Positions 1 to 8,671 of a DNA stretch of 64,000 bases are shown piece by piece. Numbering within the stretch: position 1 is the first letter of the stretch; every line of letters begins with the position of its first letter. A model generated the notes under the pieces. It searched no databases and had not been told where the DNA came from. It saw only the letters and a program-made list of their open reading frames with translations. The position numbers and the translations under genes were made by a program. Where the stretch lies: NCBI RefSeq assembly GCF_039778605.1, contig NZ_CP156060.1, positions 1,798,001 to 1,862,000 on the forward strand, in the 5' to 3' direction. Source of the DNA: Flavobacterium sp. WV_118_3. GTDB lineage: Bacteria; Bacteroidota; Bacteroidia; Flavobacteriales; Flavobacteriaceae.

Positions 1-2
1 GC

Positions 3-173
3 GCCATAGTGGGAACTTTAATTAAAATTGGACTTGGAAAAACAACACTGGACGAATTCCGACAAATTATCGAAAGTAAAAACCGTAGTAGAGCCGGCTT
101 TTCCGTTCCGGCACATGGACTTTACCTCACCCGGGTTGTTTATCCCTATATACAAGAGCGCCATTCCCTATGA
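3..173 (+). CDS. truA: tRNA pseudouridine synthase A, C-terminal fragment
   Basis: The last 56 codons of a gene that begins before the window. The frame is open from base 3 to the TGA at 171-173. The visible residues AIVGTLIKIGLGK and RAGFSVPAHGLYL, followed by a VVYP-type ending, match the C-terminus of TruA, which makes pseudouridine at positions 38-40 of the tRNA anticodon arm. Its stop overlaps the next gene's start (ATGA, 170-173), so the two are probably translationally coupled. The catalytic Asp lies outside the window. The family call rests on the C-terminal motif alone. Confidence 0.85.
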   Translation, partial: AIVGTLIKIGLGKTTLDEFRQIIESKNRSRAGFSVPAHGLYLTRVVYPYIQERHSL

Positions 174-1918
174 AAGCCATAAAATCTATTTCTTTAAGAA
201 AAGTAATGCGTTTTGCCAAACCCTATCAGGGACGGTTTAACGCTGTTATTGCCTGGGCGATATCGTTGTCGATATTTGCCGCATTACGCCCTTATATGTT
301 AAAAGAAACGGTAGACCGTTATCTGACAACACACGATTCCGAAGGACTCCTGCTTTTTATCCTGCTGATGGCAGTGATATTACTGCTTGAGGTGGCTTCG
401 CAGTTTTATTTTGTATACTGGGCCAACTGGCTCGGACAAGATATTGTAAAAGATATCCGCGAAAAACTGTTCCGCCATATCAGCAATTTTAAAATGAAGT
501 ATTTCGACAACGAACCCGTAGGAAAACTGGTGACCCGTTCCGTTTCCGATATCGAGTCGATTGCCAGTATTTTTAGTCAGGGATTGTTTATGATTGTCAG
601 CGACCTGCTAAAAATGGTCGTGATTCTGGGTATCATGTTTTATATGAACTGGAAACTCAGTTGTATCGTTATTCTGGGTATGCCGGTATTATTATATGCC
701 ACCCGTATTTTTCAGCAAAAAATGAAGGTCGCTTTCGAAGAAGTACGAAATCAGGTGGGTAACCTCAATACATTTGTACAGGAACGCGTTACCGGAATGA
801 AAATCGTACAGCTCTTTAACCGCGAGGCGATTGAATATGAAAAATTTAAAGTAATCAACCAGAAACACAACGATGCCTGGCTAAAAAATATCTTGTATAA
901 CTCGATCTTTTTCCCGATAGCCGATATTGTATCGTCTGTGACTTTAGGCTGTATTATCTGGTATGGCGGTCTAAACATCATCAATGGCGATAGCGCCACT
1001 ACTTTTGGAGATTTGTTTGCCTATACAATGTTGATTAACATGTTATTTAACCCGTTGCGTCAAATTGCGGATAAATTCAATGTGATGCAAATGGGGATCA
1101 TCGCAGCCGAAAGGGTTTTTGAAGTGTTGGATATTGATGATCACCTACAAACTTCGGGAACCGTGGAAGCGACACATTTTAAAGGCGATATTCGGTTTGA
1201 AAATGTTCGTTTCAGTTATATCGAAGGGGAAGAAGTTTTAAAAGGTATCAATCTTAAGGTCAATGCGGGTGAAACTATAGCCATTGTGGGTGCAACCGGA
1301 GCCGGTAAGTCAACGATTATTAACTTACTGAACCGTTTTTACGAAATCGATAGCGGTACTATCACCATTGATAATACACCGATTACAGAATTCACAATTG
1401 GAAGTCTACGGAAACAAATCGCCATCGTATTACAGGATGTCTTCTTATTTGCCGATTCGATTTTGAACAATATCACGTTATACAATCCGGCTATTAGTCG
1501 GGAGGATGTTATTCTTGCCGCTCAGAAAATCGGAGCACATGACTTTATTATGAGTCTGCCCGAAAATTACGATTACAATGTGAAAGAACGTGGTATTATG
1601 CTATCATCCGGTCAACGACAATTGATTGCCTTTTTACGGGCCTATGTGAGTAACCCGAGTGTTCTGATTCTCGACGAAGCCACTTCTTCTATCGATACCT
1701 ATTCGGAAGAGTTGATTCAGAAAGCTACCGAAACCATCACTAAAGGCAGAACGTCTATCGTGATTGCACACCGACTGGCGACTATTATCAATGCCGATAA
1801 AATCATCGTGATGGATAAAGGGGAAATCGTTGAAGAAGGTACCCATTATCAATTGTTAAACAAGGACAATGGTTACTACAAAAACCTGTATTACTCTCAG
1901 TTTGCCGTTACAGAATAA
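170..1918 (+). CDS. ABC transporter, fused membrane and ATP-binding domains
   Basis: A 582-residue exporter half-transporter of the MsbA/multidrug type. Residues about 20-310 form a six-helix membrane domain. The ATPase domain follows, with Walker A GATGAGKST at 374-382, the signature at 478-482 and Walker B VLILDEA at 498-504, then a His switch in VIAHRL. The signature is LSSGQ where most family members have LSGGQ, a conservative change. It would work as a homodimer in the inner membrane and export lipid or a hydrophobic compound; the substrate cannot be read from the sequence. It overlaps truA by 4 bases. The Flavobacteriaceae often keep this pair together (from general knowledge). Confidence 0.9.
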   Translation: MKAIKSISLRKVMRFAKPYQGRFNAVIAWAISLSIFAALRPYMLKETVDRYLTTHDSEGLLLFILLMAVILLLEVASQFYFVYWANWLGQDIVKDIREKLFRHISNFKMKYFDNEPVGKLVTRSVSDIESIASIFSQGLFMIVSDLLKMVVILGIMFYMNWKLSCIVILGMPVLLYATRIFQQKMKVAFEEVRNQVGNLNTFVQERVTGMKIVQLFNREAIEYEKFKVINQKHNDAWLKNILYNSIFFPIADIVSSVTLGCIIWYGGLNIINGDSATTFGDLFAYTMLINMLFNPLRQIADKFNVMQMGIIAAERVFEVLDIDDHLQTSGTVEATHFKGDIRFENVRFSYIEGEEVLKGINLKVNAGETIAIVGATGAGKSTIINLLNRFYEIDSGTITIDNTPITEFTIGSLRKQIAIVLQDVFLFADSILNNITLYNPAISREDVILAAQKIGAHDFIMSLPENYDYNVKERGIMLSSGQRQLIAFLRAYVSNPSVLILDEATSSIDTYSEELIQKATETITKGRTSIVIAHRLATIINADKIIVMDKGEIVEEGTHYQLLNKDNGYYKNLYYSQFAVTE

Positions 1919-2106
1919 GCGGCAAACCGGCTATTCTGACCAGAAAAATTAAAAAATCGACAGTCATTTAGCCTTAAAAATAGCAATACCCTATTTTTAG
2001 CGCATTCATTTTTGGGATATTTTGAAATTTGATCCTATTAATCTTTTCAGAAAACAAATAAATCCCTATTTTCGTACGCAGAAAATTCATTTGAAATTAT
2101 ACATTT

Positions 2107-3495
2107 ATGAAATACGATATTATTGTTTTAGGAAGCGGGCCAGGTGGTTATGTAACTGCCATCAGAGCTTCACAATTAGGCTTTAAAGTAGCTGTTATTG
2201 AAAAAGAAAACTTGGGAGGTATCTGCTTGAACTGGGGATGTATTCCAACAAAAGCGTTATTAAAATCGGCTCAGGTTTTTGATTACCTAAAACATGCTGC
2301 CGACTATGGATTAACGGTTAACGAATTCGACAAAGATTTCGGAGCCGTGATCAACCGTAGCCGCGGTGTTGCTGAAGGAATGAGCAAAGGTGTTCAGTTC
2401 CTGATGAAAAAAAATAAAATCGATGTAATCGATGGTTTCGGAAAAGTAAAACCAGGTAAAAAAGTAGATGTAACCGATAAAGACGGAAAAGTAACCGAGT
2501 ATACTGCTGATCATATCATCATCGCTACTGGTGCGCGTTCCCGTGAATTACCAAACTTACCGCAAGATGGTAAAAAAGTAATCGGATACCGCCAGGCAAT
2601 GACGTTACCAGAACAACCAAAATCGATGATTGTGGTTGGTTCCGGAGCTATCGGAGTCGAATTTGCACATTTTTACAATGCTATGGGAACCAATGTTACC
2701 ATCGTGGAGTTTATGCCAAATATCGTTCCGGTTGAAGACGAAGATATCTCAAAACAATTTGAGCGTTCGCTTAAAAAAGCCGGTATCAAAATCATGACCA
2801 ATGCTTCTGTTGAAAAAGTGGATACCACTGGAAACGGCGTAAAAGCAACGGTTAAAACAGCAAAAGGAGAAGAAATTCTGGAAGCCGATATCGTACTTTC
2901 TGCAGTAGGTATCAAATCCAACATCGAAAATATCGGATTGGAAGATGTGGGTATCGCTACCGACAGAGACAAGATCCTTGTAAACGACTATTACCAAACC
3001 AATGTTCCGGGGTATTATGCTATCGGTGACGTGGTTCCGGGTCAGGCATTGGCACACGTTGCTTCTGCTGAAGGAATCCTTTGTGTGGAAAAAATTGCCG
3101 GTTTACACGTAGAGCCAATCGATTACGGAAATGTTCCGGGATGTACTTACGCTACTCCTGAAATTGCTTCTGTGGGTATGACCGAAAAACAAGCCAAAGA
3201 AAAAGGATTTGAAATCAAAGTGGGTAAATTCCCATTCTCGGCTTCCGGTAAAGCGAAAGCAGCCGGTACGCCAGACGGTTTTGTAAAAGTTATTTTCGAT
3301 GCGAAATACGGTGAATGGTTAGGTTGCCATATGATTGGTGCCGGAGTAACCGATATGATCGCTGAAGCTGTAGTTGCCCGTAAACTGGAAACTACAGGTC
3401 ACGAAATCCTTAAAGCAATCCACCCACACCCTACCATGAGTGAGGCGGTAATGGAAGCTGTTGCTGATGCTTACGGAGAAGTGATTCACTTATAA
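2107..3495 (+). CDS. lpdA: Dihydrolipoyl dehydrogenase (E3)
   Basis: A 462-residue FAD/NAD disulfide oxidoreductase that reoxidises dihydrolipoamide in the pyruvate and 2-oxoglutarate dehydrogenase complexes. The FAD-binding GSGPGGY lies at about 9-15. The redox-active pair is in CLNWGC (Cys40 and Cys45). The NAD-binding GSGAIGVEF comes mid-protein, and the HPHPTMSE motif near residue 439 supplies the interface His-Glu couple. Length and motifs are standard. It stands alone: the flanking genes are an exporter and a lipoprotein, with no E1 or E2 gene beside it, so it may serve several complexes. A hairpin terminator follows at once. Confidence 0.97.
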   Translation: MKYDIIVLGSGPGGYVTAIRASQLGFKVAVIEKENLGGICLNWGCIPTKALLKSAQVFDYLKHAADYGLTVNEFDKDFGAVINRSRGVAEGMSKGVQFLMKKNKIDVIDGFGKVKPGKKVDVTDKDGKVTEYTADHIIIATGARSRELPNLPQDGKKVIGYRQAMTLPEQPKSMIVVGSGAIGVEFAHFYNAMGTNVTIVEFMPNIVPVEDEDISKQFERSLKKAGIKIMTNASVEKVDTTGNGVKATVKTAKGEEILEADIVLSAVGIKSNIENIGLEDVGIATDRDKILVNDYYQTNVPGYYAIGDVVPGQALAHVASAEGILCVEKIAGLHVEPIDYGNVPGCTYATPEIASVGMTEKQAKEKGFEIKVGKFPFSASGKAKAAGTPDGFVKVIFDAKYGEWLGCHMIGAGVTDMIAEAVVARKLETTGHEILKAIHPHPTMSEAVMEAVADAYGEVIHL

Positions 3496-3514
3496 GATTC
3501 AAAAAAAACATAGT

Positions 3515-3550
3515 AAAAGGGCTGTTTCAAAAGAGATAGCCCTTTTTTTT
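3515..3550 (+). terminator. Terminator of lpdA
   Basis: A 9-bp stem AAAAGGGCT/AGCCCTTTT (3515-3523 with 3538-3546) is followed by a T run. It sits 20 bases after the lpdA stop. Confidence 0.85.
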
Positions 3551-3597
3551 ATTCGGTGATTTTAAAATTTAATACGATTTTTTTTAACAAAAATCAC

Positions 3598-3605
3598 TAC
3601 ATTTG
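3598..3605 (+). promoter_or_regulatory. Bacteroidota -7 box for the DUF4377 lipoprotein
   Basis: TACATTTG fits TAnnTTTG and lies downstream of a T-rich stretch that could hold the -33 element. It would give a leader of about 85 nt before the gene at 3699. Confidence 0.5.
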
Positions 3606-3698
3606 TAATATATTCACTTCACTACACCACCTGATATTCCAAAACAAACCGGATACAGGTAAAATCCACAAAAGTCATTAACTTTAAAATCAAATAGT

Positions 3699-4334
3699 AT
3701 GTTTAGAAACCTAATGTATTTAGCAGTATCCCTTTTTCTATTTGCATCGTGTAGCAAAAGTGAAGTGATACGATTAACAGTAGCTTCCGAAGAAGCGGAC
3801 TGTGTTGGTGTAGCGCCTCAAAAATGTTTGCTGGTTAAAAAAGAAGGCCAAAAAGACTGGGAGAATCTTTATAATGGAATCGATGGTTTTATTTTTGAAG
3901 ATGGAAACGAATATGTATTGGAAGTACGCGAAGAAAAAATTGACAATCCGCCGGCCGATGCGCCTTCTATGAAATATGTTCTGGTAAACGAAATTTCGAA
4001 AGTCGCTAAAACGTCCGAAGGCTTACCAGCAAAAGTCGAAGCACCAGTTACCCAAACCTTCCGGATTACCGTAGCGTCACAACAAGCCGATTGTACCGGT
4101 GTGGCCCCGCAAAAATGCTTTTTAGTGAAAAAAGACGGGCAAAAAGACTGGGAATTCTTGTATAGCGGTATCGAAGGCTTTACTTATGAAGAAGGTAACG
4201 AATATGTATTGGAGATCAAAGAAGAAAAAATTGACAATCCTCCTGCCGACGGTTCATCGGTAAAATGCATATTGGTTAAAGAGATTTCCAAAATAAAAAA
4301 AATCTCCGAAAACCTTCCGAAACCAAAAAAATAA
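3699..4334 (+). CDS. Lipoprotein with two tandem DUF4377 domains
   Basis: A 211-residue lipoprotein. The signal peptide ends in the lipobox FASC with acylated Cys18. The rest is two copies of one domain, spaced 97 residues apart: Cys35/Cys43 in copy one correspond to Cys132/Cys140 in copy two, both inside VAPQKC, and each copy ends with IDNPPAD and a final beta-rich stretch. This pattern matches DUF4377 as I recall it, a domain usually found singly or beside META/HslJ domains. The conserved Cys pair per repeat may form a disulfide outside the cytoplasm. The function is unknown. The gene has its own promoter and terminator. Confidence 0.85.
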   Translation: MFRNLMYLAVSLFLFASCSKSEVIRLTVASEEADCVGVAPQKCLLVKKEGQKDWENLYNGIDGFIFEDGNEYVLEVREEKIDNPPADAPSMKYVLVNEISKVAKTSEGLPAKVEAPVTQTFRITVASQQADCTGVAPQKCFLVKKDGQKDWEFLYSGIEGFTYEEGNEYVLEIKEEKIDNPPADGSSVKCILVKEISKIKKISENLPKPKK

Positions 4335-4383
4335 TCCAATTACAATACGACTGTCTGACTTTCAAAATCCGACAGATATTTAT

Positions 4384-4411
4384 AAGGTTGTCTAAAAAAC
4401 AACCTTTTTTT
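4384..4411 (+). terminator. Terminator of the DUF4377 gene
   Basis: The stem AAGGTTGT/ACAACCTT (4384-4391 with 4399-4406) has a 7-nt loop and a T run. Confidence 0.85.
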
Positions 4412-4499
4412 ATTTAGTTGTTGCAAATTTTAACAAAATAATACGCATACTTTTTGTAATTTATCGCATCTAAAAAAAATATAATCAAAACAAAACCGT

Positions 4500-5684
4500 A
4501 TGAACCGTATTCTATGCCTTTTTCTTTTACTTTTTATCCCGATTCAGCATAAGGCACAATCCATTACGCTGAATCAGGGCAATACGCTTCAAAAAGATTA
4601 TTTTGCCGAAATTCCGTTTGAAAATATTTATAATAAATTGATCATACCTGTTGTGATCGAAAACAAAACCTACCGTTTTCTATTGGATACGGGCGCACCT
4701 TGTGTGATTACCAGTGAACTGAGTAATGCAATGCAATCGAAATTTCTAAGCAGTATTAATATTGTAGATGCCAACGGAAAAAACGATACCATGAAAATGG
4801 TCGCTATACCAGCATTATCGTTAGGCGGTATTACTTTTCAGGATATTCCCGCATTGGTTAACGACAATAAAATGATTTTTGAATGCCTTAAAATTGACGG
4901 TTTTATCGGTAGTAACCTCCTTCGTAATTCTATCCTGCAATTGTCATCTCAAAAAAAGTCCATCATCATAACCGATAATCCTTCCCGATTAAATTTACGC
5001 AAAAAATATGCGTCCAAATTATACCTATACGATACACAAAGTAGCCCTTTTATTAAAATCGGCCTGAAAAATAAAAAAGAAGCGTCCGAAGAACTCCTTT
5101 TCGACACCGGAATGAATAACCTCTACGACATGTCATTACGGGCTTATGATATTCTAAAGGAAGCGAATCTTTTTGTCGATATTGAAGAAGGCTACGGAAA
5201 TGCATCTATTGGGATATTTGGCAATTCTGAGGATACCAAAAACTATCGGTTCACTGTTCCACAAATCAAAATCAACGGAACCGTTTTTAAAAACATGACC
5301 ATCGAAACCACCAATGACAAAAATTCACGAATCGGTGCCGAACTACTAAACCACGGACTGGTTACTGTGGATTATAAAAACAACTATTTTTATTTTGAAC
5401 CTTATAATGAAAGTTACGATTTAACAGAAAAACAAATCGGGGTTAAACCAACCATAAGCAATGAAAAACTGGTGGTTGGCATTATCTGGGACGATGCAAT
5501 AAAAGGAATTGTTGGTATTGAAGATGAAATTGTCCAGATTGATGATGTAAACTATGAGAACATCGATTATTGCGATATCGTTACCAAACCATCACCGTTG
5601 CGAAATAAGAATAAAGAAACTTTTAAAGTAACGTTCCGAAACTGTGTTGGTGATTTGAATACCTTAACCTTAACCAAAAAATGA
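4500..5684 (+). CDS. Secreted aspartyl protease-like protein with PDZ-like end
   Basis: A 394-residue protein with an N-terminal signal peptide (cleavage near QHKAQ, residue 20). It carries two DTG triads, at 63-65 (LLDTGAP) and 202-204 (LFDTGMN), each followed by a hydrophobic-hydrophobic-Gly type segment. This is the two-lobed layout expected of a retropepsin/clan AA fold made in one chain. The last 90 residues (IVGIEDEIVQIDD and neighbours) look like a PDZ domain, which in related proteins binds the substrate C-terminus. It probably acts in the periplasm or at the cell surface. The substrate is unknown. Its stop overlaps the next start by ATGA. Confidence 0.8.
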   Translation: MNRILCLFLLLFIPIQHKAQSITLNQGNTLQKDYFAEIPFENIYNKLIIPVVIENKTYRFLLDTGAPCVITSELSNAMQSKFLSSINIVDANGKNDTMKMVAIPALSLGGITFQDIPALVNDNKMIFECLKIDGFIGSNLLRNSILQLSSQKKSIIITDNPSRLNLRKKYASKLYLYDTQSSPFIKIGLKNKKEASEELLFDTGMNNLYDMSLRAYDILKEANLFVDIEEGYGNASIGIFGNSEDTKNYRFTVPQIKINGTVFKNMTIETTNDKNSRIGAELLNHGLVTVDYKNNYFYFEPYNESYDLTEKQIGVKPTISNEKLVVGIIWDDAIKGIVGIEDEIVQIDDVNYENIDYCDIVTKPSPLRNKNKETFKVTFRNCVGDLNTLTLTKK

Positions 5685-6151
5685 CGCCTATGACGATACA
5701 ACCGATCTACAGCAAATCCATCCCGTATCCCCTATTACTTTTAGCCGATCCGTATATTGACATGATCAATAGCTATGTACACGAATCTTTTTTGTATGGT
5801 ATTCCCGTCGGAAACGATTATATCGGGGTTTATGCGCTCTATCCGATCGATGAAACCGCTGTTGAGATCAAAAACATAGCCGTACGCGAAGATCACCAAC
5901 AAAAAGGTATTGGGAAGCTTTTATTGCACCATGCCTTTTCTGAAGCCAAAAAAAGGGGCTTTCACGAGGTGATCATCGGAACGGGAAATTCCAGTATTTC
6001 ACAATTGCAATGGTACCAGAAACAAGGCTTTGAAGTTATCGGTCTGAAAAAGAATTTCTTTACGGAACATTATAAGGAGCCGATTTTCGAAAACGGAATC
6101 CAATGCAAACATATGATTGTATTGAGCAAACCGATCCAGGATTCCCTGTAA
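5681..6151 (+). CDS. GNAT family N-acetyltransferase
   Basis: A 156-residue acyl-CoA-dependent acetyltransferase. The acetyl-CoA loop is seen in REDHQQKGIGKLLLHHAF (R/QxxGxG/A pattern as QQKGIG), followed by the later beta strand and WYQKQGFEVIG, which is typical of the fold. The start at 5681 overlaps the protease stop by 4 bases; a second ATG at 5690 would also work. The acceptor substrate cannot be deduced. Coupling to the protease gene suggests only co-expression. Confidence 0.85.
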   Translation: MTPMTIQPIYSKSIPYPLLLLADPYIDMINSYVHESFLYGIPVGNDYIGVYALYPIDETAVEIKNIAVREDHQQKGIGKLLLHHAFSEAKKRGFHEVIIGTGNSSISQLQWYQKQGFEVIGLKKNFFTEHYKEPIFENGIQCKHMIVLSKPIQDSL

Positions 6152-6162
6152 GAGAAAGTTAG

Positions 6163-6170
6163 TATATTTG
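6163..6170 (+). promoter_or_regulatory. -7 box for the VOC/Crp pair
   Basis: TATATTTG is an exact TAnnTTTG match 54 bases before the VOC start and just after the GNAT stop. Confidence 0.55.
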
Positions 6171-6224
6171 TAATAGTGATTCGGTTATTTCCCGGCGCTA
6201 ACATCAAATCTTATTTTATTCCAT

Positions 6225-6614
6225 ATGATCACTTTTGCCTATACCATTCTATATGTCCAAAATGTAAATAAAGCCATGACATTTTACGAAAATGCGTTTG
6301 GCTTTGAACGTAAATTTATCACACCCGATGCGGATTACGGTGAATTGATCACCGGTTCTACCACGCTGTCTTTTGCAGTACATACTTTGGCAAAATCGAA
6401 CCTAAAAGACGGTTATACCGAAAGCAATCCAACAGCCAAACCTTTTGGTATCGAATTGGGCTTTACGTCCGATGATGTCGAAAAAACCGTAGCCGCCGCT
6501 CTTCAGGCCGGCGCTACGTTAACCGAAGCGATCAAAACCAAACCATGGGGACAAAAAGTGGCCTATGTGAGAGATCCCGAAGGTTTTTTAGTGGAAATCT
6601 GTAGTCCGATGTAA
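6225..6614 (+). CDS. VOC family protein (glyoxalase/bleomycin-resistance fold)
   Basis: A 129-residue single-chain VOC protein: two beta-alpha-beta-beta-beta modules, with ILYVQNVNKAMTFYENAFGF at the first and a conserved Asp-Pro-Glu-Gly ending (YVRDPEGFLVEICSP) that holds the last metal-binding Glu. Members are metal-dependent lyases, isomerases, dioxygenases or resistance proteins, so the reaction cannot be named. Its TAA is followed with no gap by the ATG of a Crp/Fnr regulator, so the two are expressed together. Confidence 0.85.
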   Translation: MITFAYTILYVQNVNKAMTFYENAFGFERKFITPDADYGELITGSTTLSFAVHTLAKSNLKDGYTESNPTAKPFGIELGFTSDDVEKTVAAALQAGATLTEAIKTKPWGQKVAYVRDPEGFLVEICSPM

Positions 6615-7184
6615 ATGGAACAACTCATCCGGCATATTGAAAAATCGGTCCCCCTTACACCCGGGGAAAAAGAAATCATCACGACGACTTTCCATTCGAA
6701 AACCGTCGCTAAGAAAGAGATTCTTCACAGCGAAGGTAGCGTTTGCCAGTACAATTATTTTATCACCAAAGGTTGTTTCCGCTTGTATCTGATCACCGAA
6801 AACGGAAAAGAACAGGTTATCCAATTCGGACTTGAAAATTGGTGGATTACCGATTATTCGAGTTATACTTCCGGCCGACCATCCAAATTTTATATTCAGG
6901 CGTTGGAACGTTCGGAAGTACTCTATATCAGTCGTTCGGAACAGGAAACTTTGTTTGAAAAAATTCCCGCTTTGGAAGGGTATTTCCGGAAAAACCTGGA
7001 ACGGGCCTATGCCGCTTCTCTGACGCGAATTGAGTATCTTTTTCTGCTTTCGGGCGAAGAACGCTACCTGCAATTTGTAGGCACTTATCCGGAGTTTGCC
7101 CAACGGATTCCACAATATATACTGGCTTCTTTTTTAGGAATCAGTCCGGAATACGTCAGTGAGGTTCGCAAAAAAATTGGCTAA
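6615..7184 (+). CDS. Crp/Fnr family transcriptional regulator
   Basis: A 189-residue regulator. The N-terminal cyclic-nucleotide-binding-like beta roll runs to about residue 115 (HSEGSVCQYNYFITKGCFRL in part), and the C-terminal winged helix ends in YILASFLGISPEYVSEVR, the recognition helix. No Fnr-type Cys cluster is visible, and the cAMP-contacting Arg/Ser pair is not obvious, so the ligand is unknown. It starts directly at the VOC stop (TAAATG). The AhpD-like gene 75 bases downstream is a natural candidate target. In Bacteroidota, such regulators commonly sit beside CMD-family or DoxX genes. Confidence 0.88.
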   Translation: MEQLIRHIEKSVPLTPGEKEIITTTFHSKTVAKKEILHSEGSVCQYNYFITKGCFRLYLITENGKEQVIQFGLENWWITDYSSYTSGRPSKFYIQALERSEVLYISRSEQETLFEKIPALEGYFRKNLERAYAASLTRIEYLFLLSGEERYLQFVGTYPEFAQRIPQYILASFLGISPEYVSEVRKKIG

Positions 7185-7259
7185 ACGCATTTCTTAAACC
7201 AGCTTAATTTTTTTCCGGTCGGCACTTCCGAACTTTGTCCTGATAAAAAATCAATCACT

Positions 7260-7703
7260 ATGGACAATCGAATTAACATCAGTCAACTGGAACCGGAAGC
7301 GTATAAAATCATGTATGCTTTCGAAAAGTATTTAAGCACTACCAAGCTTACGCCCATTCATAAAGAGCTTATCAAAATACGGGCTTCGCAAATCAACGGT
7401 TGTGCTTTTTGTATTAATATGCACACCAAAGATGCCCGTAAATATGGCGAAACCGAACAACGTATTTATGCGCTGAATGCCTGGCGGGATACGAATTTCT
7501 TTTCGGAAGCGGAAAAGGCGATTTTAGCCCTTACGGAAGAAATGACGCTCATTCCCAACCATGTGTCGGATGTGACCTACGAAAACGCCCGTAAAGCGCT
7601 CAATGACGATAATTATCTGGCTCAGGTGATGGTAGCCATTATCACGATCAATTCGTGGAACCGGATCGCCATTGCTACTAAAATGATGCCGGAACAGGAT
7701 TAA
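7260..7703 (+). CDS. Carboxymuconolactone decarboxylase family protein (AhpD-like)
   Basis: A 147-residue all-helical protein with the motif CAFCINMHTKDAR, the CxxC plus downstream His arrangement of AhpD alkylhydroperoxidases. Such proteins use the Cys pair for thiol-dependent peroxide reduction. It follows the Crp/Fnr gene with a separate GAACTTTG box (7230-7237), one base off the TAnnTTTG consensus, and a 75-base gap. A hairpin follows its stop. Confidence 0.85.
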   Translation: MDNRINISQLEPEAYKIMYAFEKYLSTTKLTPIHKELIKIRASQINGCAFCINMHTKDARKYGETEQRIYALNAWRDTNFFSEAEKAILALTEEMTLIPNHVSDVTYENARKALNDDNYLAQVMVAIITINSWNRIAIATKMMPEQD

Positions 7704-7732
7704 CAAAGGGCCGCTACAAGCGACCCTTTGTT
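7702..7732 (+). terminator. Terminator hairpin after the AhpD-like gene
   Basis: The stem AACAAAGGG/CCCTTTGTT (7702-7710 with 7724-7732) is extended inside by CGC/GCG. It starts at the stop codon. Confidence 0.7.
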
Positions 7733-7760
7733 AATGTTTTATTCTTTTTATATCTTTTAC

Positions 7761-7789
7761 ACCTGACAGGTTTTGGAAACCTGTCAGGT
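7761..7789. repeat. ACCTGACAGGT palindrome, copy 1
   Basis: A perfect 13-bp inverted repeat ACCTGACAGGTTT/AAACCTGTCAGGT (7761-7773 with 7777-7789) with loop TGG. It lies between two convergent genes and 30 bases beyond an ordinary terminator. A second copy with the same core is at 41668-41700, again between convergent genes. Confidence 0.85.
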
Positions 7790-7807
7790 ATTTCGGTAAC
7801 TATTATT

Positions 7808-8533
7808 TTATTCTCTGATGATCATAATCGTAGCCTTAAACCCGGTGGCCAAATCCCATCGGTTGGCCGAAAGTAGTGTTCCTTTATCATCATATACGTG
7901 GAATTCGGCCGTATTCGGACCAGAGCTTCCCTGATTTAACGCTTCAAAATCGAGTTTATTAAACCCTTTTTCCAATCCAAGTGTCGTGCCTTTAAAACTA
8001 GCATCTAAAATGATCTGCGGGATCACGATTTTTCCGTTCACTAAAAACTTAATCATGTCGCCATCCACATATTCGTGATCGCGGTAAACAATTTTAACGT
8101 ATTCCGATTTGGTACGGATTTCCCCGAACGACTGGTCTCTTTTAAAGATACGCGAATCGCCATTCCCTTCTCCTTTAAAATCCTGTTTTAGCTTTTCGAC
8201 GTATACATCGCCCGGATTGGCAAATTTTTCTTTTTCGGCGCCAAATTTGGAATTATCTTCTCCAATCTGAAACGAAGAAGTATTGGGTTTTAAGGTTTCC
8301 AACGGATTTAAGGGCGTATCAAAAATAGACGAACTAAAATTCATCGATGGAAAAGCGGTCGAATTGGATGATTTATCCGGACTAATAGCCGGTATTTTCA
8401 AACGGGGAATCGGTTTCGACTTGGTTACAAAATCATTTTGCGCCCAACTGCTTGCAGATAACCCGATTAAAATGAACAACAGATATAACGATCTCACTGA
8501 TTTACTTTTAAAGTCTAAAAATAGCAAATTCAA
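7808..8533 (-). CDS. Secreted protein of unknown function
   Basis: A 241-residue protein with a signal peptide whose hydrophobic core is LYLLFILIGLSA and likely cleavage is after SSWAQ (about residue 32). The middle is low in recognisable motifs and rich in Ser, Lys and Pro. The last 100 residues (YVDGDMIKFLVNGKIVIPQI onward) look like a beta-sandwich. I do not recognise a named domain. It is transcribed alone, divergent from the VOC gene at 8672 and convergent with the AhpD-like gene. Confidence 0.75.
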   Translation of the reverse strand: MNLLFLDFKSKSVRSLYLLFILIGLSASSWAQNDFVTKSKPIPRLKIPAISPDKSSNSTAFPSMNFSSSIFDTPLNPLETLKPNTSSFQIGEDNSKFGAEKEKFANPGDVYVEKLKQDFKGEGNGDSRIFKRDQSFGEIRTKSEYVKIVYRDHEYVDGDMIKFLVNGKIVIPQIILDASFKGTTLGLEKGFNKLDFEALNQGSSGPNTAEFHVYDDKGTLLSANRWDLATGFKATIMIIRE

Positions 8534-8671
8534 CCCTACCTAAAAATATTCCGGCTACTTTTAACGCTATTTTATACCTTTTAATTCTTAACGTTTCATT
8601 ACCATTACTGCAATCAAAAAAGAAGTAACTTCATGACTTTCCTCCTGATAACCAACTAAACAGACATACTT

